The notes beneath the pieces are model-generated. The model was given only the letters and a program-made list of their open reading frames with translations, was not told the DNA's origin and searched no databases. A program made the position numbers and the translations under genes. DNA of 64,000 bases, from positions 30,923,371 to 30,987,370 of the forward strand of contig OZ020487.1 of assembly GCA_963971405.1 (NCBI GenBank), in the 5' to 3' direction. Every line of letters starts with the position of its first letter. The stretch's first letter is position 1. Origin of the DNA: Psococerastis gibbosa. Its lineage: Eukaryota; Arthropoda; Insecta; Psocodea; Psocidae. Below, one piece after another: positions 56,150-64,000 of the stretch.

Positions 56150-57135
56150 GTTCTACGTAGAAAACTGGCAACCCAAAATTAAATACTTTTCATTTTTTAT
56201 TTAAGTAACTCAGTAAGTTATTAAAAATTTGGCTAAGTTGTAGAAGACTACTTTATGCATCGTATAATCGGGTATTTTTATTTTTCGGTTTTGTAGTTCT
56301 TCCAAAAATCCCAGAATATGCGAAATTTTAGTCCTGCCCATTGGCGTAAGGACCTGAGGGGCTTAGCCCCCCCCCCAAATTTTTGGTGACGAAGACGTTA
56401 TGGAGGCTAAAGGCATAGTATCCACAATAATTAAAGGGAAATTAATTCTTAGTATGCTTATTTTACATGAAAGAAATCAACATATTGATTGACCAAGTAC
56501 TTTCACAAAACATTTATCACTAAAAATGCTTAAAACCCCAATACTTCAGAGCTATTTTTTTCAAATTTTTCTCCGGGGGAGACCCGATAGGTTTCTTCGC
56601 CGTTGTAATATCTCAATTTTTTACTGTTTGCAAACATTGTCGTAAATAGGGGGGTCCTGGGCTAAGCCCCCCCTCCCCCCGGCAAAGACGTTATGAAGGC
56701 GAAAGGCATAGTATTCACAATAACAAAAGGGAAATTAATTCTTGGTATGCTTATTTCACGTGATAGACATCATGAAAAATATTCATCAATTTTTGTTTTC
56801 CGGGGTGACCCCCGTGCCCCCCTTTCTCCAGGGTATAATATCTGTAAAACTTCACTAATTTGGACCCATTTATCTATTTTTTTCTCTCCGGGGGATCAAA
56901 GTCTTGGGGTCTTAAAGCCTCCCCCCCAGAAATGTTGGGAATTTACGCCAGTGGTCCTGCCTGGTATTTATGAAAGAACTAAGGTACCAAAAATGTAATA
57001 CTCCTATTTATATTTATGATGCATGAAGTAGTCTTTCTACAACTCCCATGAGCCCAATCTTCAATGACTTGCTTCATTTGATGAAATAAAAAATTAAAAG
57101 TAAATAAAAACAACAAATTTTCCGCTTTCTATTAT
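56150..57135. mobile_element. FB2 long-arm fold-back split by a nested hAT-like element
   Basis: Left arm 56150-56338: TTAA, GAGGATGTTC, CAAGTTATTAAAAATT-like block, AGTTGTAGAAGACTACTTTA TGCATCGTATAATCGGGTAT. Right arm 56954-57135: TGATGCATGAAGTAGTCTTT CTACAACT and ACTTGCTTCATTTGATGAAA TAAAAAATTAAAAG. The arms pair, and the 615-bp hAT-like element sits between them. Confidence 0.75.
56339..56953. mobile_element. hAT-like element nested in FB2, 8-bp target duplication
   Basis: Termini are CATTGGCGTAAGG and, complemented, CACTGGCGTAAAT. Exact duplicates of GTCCTGCC flank it (56331-56338 and 56954-56961). The interior is itself a doublet: GACGTTATGGAGGCTAAAGG CATAGTAT near 56393 returns near 56688 as GACGTTATGAAGGCGAAAGG CATAGTAT with the following 60 bp also repeated. 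Several C-runs are present. No transposase is encoded. Confidence 0.85.
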
Positions 57136-57935
57136 TTTGAATAAAATTCGAGCGGTCACTGCGGCAAAATATTATTTAATTTTGTATTTATCAACATTAC
57201 TTGTGTGAATAATCAAGAAATTAGCAGACCAAGTGATAAATATTAATTTTAGGCGTAACAAATGTAAGCTTTCAATTAAAACGGTGAATTCCGGTGGAAA
57301 CATGTAAATTTACACCGAAAACTGGTGTTTTTGATGATAATTTCATCTGATCATATTCATATCTATACGGCTGCAGAACGAGGAATTACTTAATTTAGTC
57401 AAAAAGACTTGGCCGATATTTCTATACAAAATCTTTTGAAAACTTTGCCTTTAATTCATTCAAAATGAATAGATCGTAATTTTTGATAGCAGCAAATGGT
57501 AATTTGGGAGCTAATGGTGGGCGAACGGACAGTGAAAAGCGATAAAGTCGGCCAATTTGAAACAACTTTGATGGATTTAGGTAACAAAGCCCTTCGAAAT
57601 GAAGACGAAAGTTTTATGGCTGCAGCTGTGTGTGGGAGAAATACGCAAAACAATCCCCATCTCTATCTCAAATTATGTACACACATTATCTTTGCTGTAT
57701 CGATAACTCCCAACATTAACACAGGAACATAAACAACCATCATGTGCGCGGTAGAGCGCAAGCCAAGTACACCATGAAATTGAAAGTACGGTACAAAATT
57801 AACTAGCTTCTTCTCTTCTTCTTCTGCCTCTACAGCCCTTGATGAGCTTTGGCCAGATCGACAACACTCCTCCACTCACAGAGAGTGCCCAAAACTGTCA
57901 GAAAGCAAAAACTTCTTGGTCTGATGGGGTTTGGT
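57136..57935. other. No gene seen
   Basis: Paired frames on both strands at 57456-57732 show no family resemblance. Confidence 0.4.
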
Positions 57936-57990
57936 AATGGTACGATATGGTATGGTATGGTAATGGTATGGCATGGTAATGGTATGGTGA
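57936..57990 (+). repeat. (TGGTATGGTAA)-type simple repeat
   Basis: Imperfect runs of GGTATGG and GGTAATGG follow one another, for example GATATGGTATGGTATGGTAA TGGTATGGCATGG. A microsatellite. Confidence 0.8.
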
Positions 57991-58414
57991 ACTAATTACT
58001 TGAGGCAAAACATCATTATGGAAGTATTAACCTCCAGGCATTTTTTTTTAATACAGCGACATGACAAAGCTACCTACAGTATATCGAAAATAATATTGTC
58101 TCTGCGCTTTTGGGGTGAACGGTCTTTATCTGATGGTGCGGGAATCGGGTCACCAATGACGGCATGGCCGACGAAAGATGGCCCAACAGCTCATTTGTTT
58201 TACTTCTTTCTTATTTCCAACAAACAAACCATTCAGGACAACCAGGGGTGGCATCACCCTTGCGATTGAAAAAAAAATACAACATTGACCCTAATTAACG
58301 ATTAAATCGTTACAAACTTGTTTAATAATGTACCCAATCGTCATCTTACCCACACCCCCAGAAAAATATTGAAATGACGCACCTGGACAACAAACTCATA
58401 AATAAATAAATATT

Positions 58415-58607
58415 GACTTTTTTCGTTATATTACTAAGCCAACCTAGCGGAGCTATAAAGCCCTCTCTTACACCCAACTAGGAAGCTCCGGGACCGCCTG
58501 CTTTACACGCCCTCCGAAACATGACCAGAAACTTTAGCTAATGCAGGACTCGAACCAACATCCTCGGGTGAAAGTTGGAGTCTGTGCCACTAATCTGCAT
58601 GTCCTAA
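58415..58607 (-). mobile_element. tRNA-derived SINE, nearly full
   Basis: Minus-strand copy with head GACATGCAGATTAGTGGCAC, GTTGGTTCGAGTCCTGCA, GGAGGGCGTGTAAAGCAGGC, GTGTAAGAGAGGGCTTTATA, GCTCCGCTAGGTTGGCTTAG and AATATAACGAAAAAAGTC. GGGCTATA-to-GAGCTA region has a deletion of TTAGG. Confidence 0.87.
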
Positions 58608-58619
58608 CTATCGAAGTAC

Positions 58620-59404
58620 CCTACCGTTAACTAGAGTGCCTTTCAATTTCATGACAAATACCATTGAATATACAATATAACAGAGCGTTATGCAATATTC
58701 AATGGAAATACAAATGTATACAACGTATGGCCGGCCTTTTTTATAAAATTAATCAATTACTCATTCCACACCCGCAAATATATATAAAAATGGCCTTACA
58801 TGAATAATTTGAAAAATAAAACTTTCTAAACAATCATACTAATTACCCGACTAATTTACGAATATTCTATAATACCCATTTCGGTTTCTTTTCCAGAGTA
58901 ATACTACTACTTCAGGTGGGAATAAGCCAATATCCTATATAAAGCTTGTATCTCTTTTATGAATATTCCATAAGACCTTTTCGTATTGAGGAAATAATTA
59001 ATTTAGTGAAAAATACCTAGGCCTCCTTTGTTTACAAACCATTCCTGCAGGAGCAACAGAGTCCTTCGGGTGCACACATTACAGAAAGTCGTTATTTATT
59101 ATTATAGGTGGTAGGATATAGAAAGCCAGTTGTTTATTAGGGCTGTAATACTGACTAATGCGGGCAACTTACAGACAACTGTGTTTGGCACACTCCCATC
59201 TCACCCACACGCCCTCCAAGTTAAAAAAAAACTTGCCTCTTTCTGATTTTATCAAGCAACCGTACTTCCTTTACTGAAATCCTCAAGCCCTTATACTTTT
59301 TATATTTATTTCCCAGGCAGATACCGGTCGGGCTTTGTAAAACAGTCTAACGCGTAACTGTAACCAGGATCCATGTCTTTGCTTCCTTCCATCGTAATAC
59401 TAAA
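58620..59404. other. No gene seen
   Basis: AT-rich, no exon, RNA gene or named repeat recognised. Confidence 0.4.
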
Positions 59405-60308
59405 GAACCGGTCCGAATTTACTCGAACATGCTTTCCAATTTATCAATTAGTAGATAGAGAAAATGAGTACTTTCATGTTAAATAATGTTCATATAGTTC
59501 AATTTCGGACATCACGCGGGGGGGGGGGGGGTGTCCACCTGACTTCACTGGAGGTTAAGTAAATTCTAGATATAGGTCAGACATTACATTACATTACCAC
59601 ACAGCAATAATGGCAGGGCACGCAATGCATTTGAGCGTGAATTTTCATTTTTTTTTTTTGCACAAACCAAATAGTATTTTGGGAAAGCAACCTGTCCGGT
59701 TTAGTTACTCAATTTAACACCTAAATCATGCCTGAAGGTAGAAACCATCGATAGAAAAGTTTCGCAGAAAGATTATTTTTTAGTCATTTTTCATTAAAAA
59801 TTAGTTATTTTTATTTTTTTACCCCCAGAAGCAAACTATCAAGGGGCAAGCGACCCCCCCCCCCCCCGCATTTTGTCAACATTAATAACGACTACAGTAT
59901 ATGTGAATTTAAAAGAAATCGTTGGAGCCGTTTTTGAGAAATTATTTTTTTAGACGTTTTTTTGGAGTTTTTTGAGAATAAAACCCACCCAAATTGAGTT
60001 AGCCCAAAATAAAAAATAAAATGGTTTCGAGGCATGATTTCTGTGAACCTACATGCAAAATTTCATTAAAATCGGCCAAATAGTTTCTCCGGAAATAGAT
60101 GAACAGACAGACAGACATACAGACATACAGACAGACAGACAGACAGACAGACATAGCGACAGACAGACAGAGTGACAGACAGACATTTCGTAAAAATCAC
60201 TTTTTTGGGTTCCTGGGACCTCAAAACGTGTAATTCCGTTGAAATCTCGGAATCGGAAATTTCGACCATCACAGAGCTTTCCTTATACTACGTATAAATT
60301 GGAAAGCA
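59405..60308 (+). repeat. GACA-rich dispersed element, copy 2
   Basis: Shares with copy 1 the head TTTACTCGAACATGCTTTCC AATTTATC, the GTTACTCAAT block, AAGCAAACTA-CAAGGGGCAAG CGACCCCCC, AAATCGTTGGAGCCGTTTTT GAG and the end CTTTCCTTATACTACGTATA AATTGGAAAGC. Its (GACA)n run is longer (60100-60183). Confidence 0.78.
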
Positions 60309-60877
60309 AAAAGGAAACGTACGAGTGAATCCGTACATGCTTTCCTATTAATCAATTAGGATAGGTACCGAGATTGATAATATCACAAGTTCTGTGATAA
60401 ATGATTGTCATATGGATAAATATCGGGTTGCTCGAAAATCTATAGAAATTGTCATTTTCATGAAAATTGAGTATCTTTTTGCCCCCACACTTAAACTATG
60501 ATGAGGTTTTTTGGGTTTTGCTTACATTTAGAAAGTCTTCAATACATGTGAATTTAAAAAAAAAAGTTGCCAAAGCCGTTTCAGGAGTGTTGAGGGGGGG
60601 GGGGCACAAAAATTGAGTCAGCCCAAAATATAAAAAATTGATCCGAGACATGATTGCTGTGAAAATAAATGCCAAATTTCACCAAAACCACCCACCACGT
60701 AGTTTGTCCACAAATTGACGAGCAAACCAACAGCCCGACAAACAGACATATATTCGTAAAAACCACTTTTTTTTTTTTGTTCCTGGGACCTCAAAACATG
60801 TAAATCCGTTGGAATCACGAAATTGAAAATTTGGACCATCACACAGTATTCCTTATAATAATGTATACAAAGGGAAG
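60309..60877 (+). repeat. GACA-rich dispersed element, copy 3 (diverged)
   Basis: Starts ACGTACGAGTGAATCCGTAC ATGCTTTCC, keeps TGCCAAATTTCACCAAAACC, TTTGTTCCTGGGACCTCAAA ACATG and GACCATCACACAGTATTCCT TATA. The tetranucleotide run is reduced to CAACAGCCCGACAAACAGAC. It directly abuts copy 2. Confidence 0.65.
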
Positions 60878-60930
60878 TAATAAACTAAATATATACAATA
60901 ATAATGATTGCCACTCACATCATCACCATC

Positions 60931-61315
60931 TTAAGAGTGTACGGCCCGTAGGAAATTGGCAGCCCGAAATTTAGTACTTTTTATTTAATTAACTGAGCAA
61001 GTTATTAAAAATTTGGCTCATCTAAGTTGTAGAAGACTACTTCATGCATCATATAATAAGGTATTTTTGATTTTCGAAATTGTAGTTTTTTCATAAACAC
61101 GATTTTACGCGAAAAGTTATTGTTTATAAATTATTATCGTGTTTATGAAAAATCTACAATTTCGAAACTTAAAAATACCTTATTATATGATGCATGAAGT
61201 AGTATTCTACAACTTAGATGAGTCAAATTTTTAATAACTTGCTCAGTTAATTAAATAAAAAATAAAAAGTATTAAATTTCGGGCAGCCAATTTCCTACGG
61301 GCTGTACACTCTTAA
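60931..61315. mobile_element. FB2 long-arm fold-back, near-perfect copy
   Basis: Two arms of about 170 bp differ at only a handful of sites (left TTAAGAGTGTACGGCCCGTA GGAAATTGGC, right complement TTAAGAGTGTACAGCCCGTA GGAAATTGGC). They extend inward through GATGCATGAAGTAGT-type sequence to a short spacer ACGCGAAAAGTTATTG. TTAA lies at both ends. A related locus without the element is at 61440-61480. Confidence 0.88.
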
Positions 61316-61515
61316 ATCAACTCCAGTTACCTGGGTGTGATACATGAGTCTCCTCCAATGCGAAAATTTCGACCATCTTTCCTTATACTTACGAATAAAT
61401 AGGAAAGTAATAAATTAAATATGCAATGATAACTTAGTGACTGCCACTCACATCATTTCGACCTGAAATCAACTCCAGTTGCCCAGGTGTGATACATGAG
61501 CCTCCTACAATGCTA
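61316..61515 (+). repeat. Local duplication around the FB2 insertion
   Basis: ATCAACTCCAGTTACCTGGG TGTGATACATGAGTCTCCTC at 61316 returns at about 61468 as ATCAACTCCAGTTGCCCAGG TGTGATACATGAGCCTCCTA. The DNA before each, GCCACTCACATCAT, is also shared (60910 and 61448). The earlier copy carries the FB2 insertion; the later does not. Confidence 0.75.
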
Positions 61516-63100
61516 CCTGTGCACCCCCCCCCCCTCCCTACTGATCATTCGGCACTTCCTCAAGTTCCAGTCTGACTCTCACCCTGACATCTTCCTTAGT
61601 TTACCTTCTCTTCCTGTACTCTCAGGTTTCCATCCCCAGCCCCTTCATCTCAAATGAGCTGTTATCCGTTAACCTTTGCAGTCTCCTTCTCGCTATCTTT
61701 CCTCAATCTACTCACGTGGTCAAAACTTCCTGAAATATTAATTAAACATGTGGACACTTGGACAATCGGGTCGACGACCAACTTCTGATTAAAATGGACA
61801 TTTACTAGGGGCATTGCCATTACACGCTGCCTCCCGCTATTTTCAGCTTGATTTGCTGTGATTTCATTACTTCGTTTTAAGTGTTTTCCTCAATGGTGTA
61901 TTAGTACTGACGTGTTTCGTTTCACTAGGGCTAGAAGCTCCTTTCAATTAGTTGCAACTCGGCTTTGAGTTTCTCGTCATGGTGGCTTCATTAGCTAAAT
62001 TCAATTTATGTGACTACAAAGAAGTCCTAACAAATATTGCAAGAAGAACCCTTGGCGCAAGTGACGGGAAGTCTGCCATGTTTGTTAAATAACCATGATC
62101 CCATAAATATAAAATTCGCTATGTTGTAGTACGATTTATTTAGTTATTTTCGATAGCACATGGCAGATATTGCCTCCATTGTGGCCAGTACGGCCCTGGA
62201 TTTTGATGACTTTTAGCGAAAAGAGGTAGTTCAATTCGTCGAGACCAGATTTGATCAAACCACAAACAAATGTGTTTTTAAAAAAACTTTGGAAATAACA
62301 TTGTGTCTAATTAATTACTCGTTCCACGGTCTCTGTACTTGCAAAACCCTCTTTGAAGACCTTCTGAAATATATAAACTTTGATAATACAAACAAACATA
62401 TCTTATATAAACTATTGTTAATCTATAAAATTTGAAGATTTGGATGGAAGAAGCACTCCAGTATTAGGACTTACAGTAGGTATCGAACTTTATAGATTGG
62501 CACTATAGCTCACTTGATAAATTTTTTTTTGTAAATCACAGTTTCTACATTTTATTAGGTATTCGAAGAACATGTTGGACAATTAATTGATTAGCTCTCA
62601 CACGATTTTGCTTTTCAAAATTTCGGAAATTGCACGGTTATGTACAGTACTGTACTACATAATCTTTGGCATGACACCGCATTTCGATAGCACATAGCAC
62701 ATATCCCCTCCATCACTGTGGTGGCCAGTTAGGCCCTGAACGAAGGAGCGAAAGGAGGTCGTTCAATTAGTCGATTCCAGATTCGGACTAACCGCAAACA
62801 AACAACGTTAAATTCATGCGGTTACAAACATAAACAATCCTCGAATTACGTGCCCTGCAAAATCAACTGCTGCTGTGAAACATCAAATTCCTATTTTATA
62901 AGCTGGGGTTTATACGCTTGGTTTAGCCACTATTTTTGGATTCTATTAATCTAATAAAACTGCAGTGTACGTAATACCTATTGTACTAGCAACTCTGGCA
63001 ACATATCAAATGAAACAGGGAAACCCTTCAAATTTCAATATTATACATTGTAACTTACAGCGCAGGGAAGTAGATTGCGTAGAATGCTTGTTATGATCCT
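61516..63100. other. No gene seen
   Basis: Contains a C-run near 61526-61537. 62140-62250 and 62690-62780 share GATAGCACAT-GCA-ATAT and GGCCAGT-(A/C)GGCCCTG-A, an old direct duplication about 540 bp apart. Confidence 0.4.
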
Positions 63101-63104
63101 GCTG

Positions 63105-63845
63105 TCAGCACAGCCGTACAGCTTTGGAGTTATCTCTGTGGCTCAAGGCTAGGACATTTCCAAATATTGGGCGTTTTTCAACAGGAACGCATCAGCAATT
63201 TAGCCATGCAATTTAGGTGGAATGCTTTCGGCAGCAGTGCCGGATAACCCTTTGTGGAGGCCAACCCTAATTACATCAGGTGTGAGAATTCCAAAAATCG
63301 TAAAATGAATATGATCTGACAATTTAATGATGTCCCCATACCCCTATATGTATAGGCAGGGCCATAGCGCGAAGGCACATTGGTTGGGTGAAGAGTATCA
63401 TTTGTCCAAGTCCAACAAAAGTGCACCTCGAATTTTTTCTTCTTCAGCTGAGCTAAATTTCTACCTAGAACTGGAGGGGGGAGGCGGCAGGACATTTCCA
63501 CACGAGTGGGCGTATTTCCTCTGCGTTCATCTGAACATGTCAGCAATATAGCCATTCAATTTCTTTGATACAATACAACACAGCCAACAATAAATGGACA
63601 GTACAGGTTGTTACTGTGGCTGGGGATAAGGACACTTTCACGGGAATGGACATATTTACCCGTCAGCAGCCTATCCATTCAATATCTATGGTACACTACA
63701 ATAAGCATTGTAAGTATAGTCAACTCAGCCATACAATAGGAGGACAGTACAGGAGTTATTGCCGTGGCTCGGGATCAGGACATTTCCACGAGAGTGGGCG
63801 TATTTCCTCTGCGTTCATCCAGACAGATCAGATAGAGGCGGCTCA
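63105..63845 (+). repeat. Diverged tandem repeat at the window's right end
   Basis: Units share GACAGTACAGG-GTTATTG-CGTGGCTCGGGATC, AGGACATTTCCACGAGAGTG GGCGTATTTCCTCTGCGTTC ATC and an AGCCAT-CAAT block. Clear starts are at about 63110, 63470 (partial), 63600 and 63744; the last two are 144 bp apart. The open frame of 131 codons over 63565-63960 follows from the repeat and has no family match. Confidence 0.55.
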
Positions 63846-64000
63846 TTGCCAAAACATGTGTCACGGCAGCAACAACAACATCAATATCTTAAGGGTTTCC
63901 CAAGCTAACCTACTCATAACTTTAAGCAAATTGCCAACTATTGGCAGTAAAGTCTCATAGACAGTATGCAGAGAAATGCAAAAATTATAGAAAAATTATG

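Noticed and set aside
1-64000. Retrovirus-like, LTR or Polinton-like elements, and CRISPR arrays
   Set aside because: No gag, pol, capsid, envelope or paired long terminal repeats were recognised, and regular short spaced repeats of CRISPR type are absent. The direct repeat at 41.5-41.7 kb is too short and has no such genes.

Overview
This window is eukaryotic nuclear DNA from an invertebrate animal. It is AT-rich, its genes are split by GT-AG introns, and it is crowded with short mobile elements. The phylum cannot be fixed from the sequence. One host gene is read with high confidence: a myocardin-related transcription factor (MRTF) on the minus strand. A second is read in part: the last exons of a DExH-box RNA helicase, closest in my recall to DHX36, on the plus strand. 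The two genes converge and about 8 kb of repeat-rich DNA separates their 3' ends.

Layout. The helicase C-terminal exons lie at 656-935 and 3321-3506. From 3.5 to 11.7 kb there are repeats and no supported gene. From 11.7 to 23.1 kb lie nine consecutive MRTF exons whose splice phases all agree. They encode about 732 residues: an N-terminal segment, three RPEL actin-binding motifs, a basic region, a Q-rich segment, a coiled coil and an acidic C-terminus. The MRTF start is not visible, so its 5' exons must lie above 23,070, perhaps outside the window. From 23 to 64 kb I find no firm host gene. One plausible plus-strand pair of exons at 42.3-43.5 kb is given with low confidence.

Mobile elements. 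A tRNA-derived SINE of about 200 bp occurs a dozen or more times, in both orientations. Several unrelated inverted-repeat (fold-back) families are present. FB1 has a nearly perfect 145-bp hairpin; two copies sit in one MRTF intron. FB2 has long arms and TTAA at its ends; one copy is matched by a paralogous empty site and another is split by a hAT-like element. Three hAT-like non-autonomous elements have clear 8-bp target duplications. A non-LTR retrotransposon (LINE) is present as two 3' fragments with a common tail. A GACA-rich dispersed element and two diverged tandem arrays (47.7-48.5 kb and 63.1-63.9 kb) complete the picture. I saw no retrovirus, LTR element, Polinton or CRISPR array.

The most notable points are: decayed partial copies of two MRTF exons next to their parents; no recognisable canonical SAP domain where MRTFs usually carry one; the FB1 hairpins in MRTF pre-mRNA; and the empty-site and target-duplication evidence that dates the mobile elements relative to each other.
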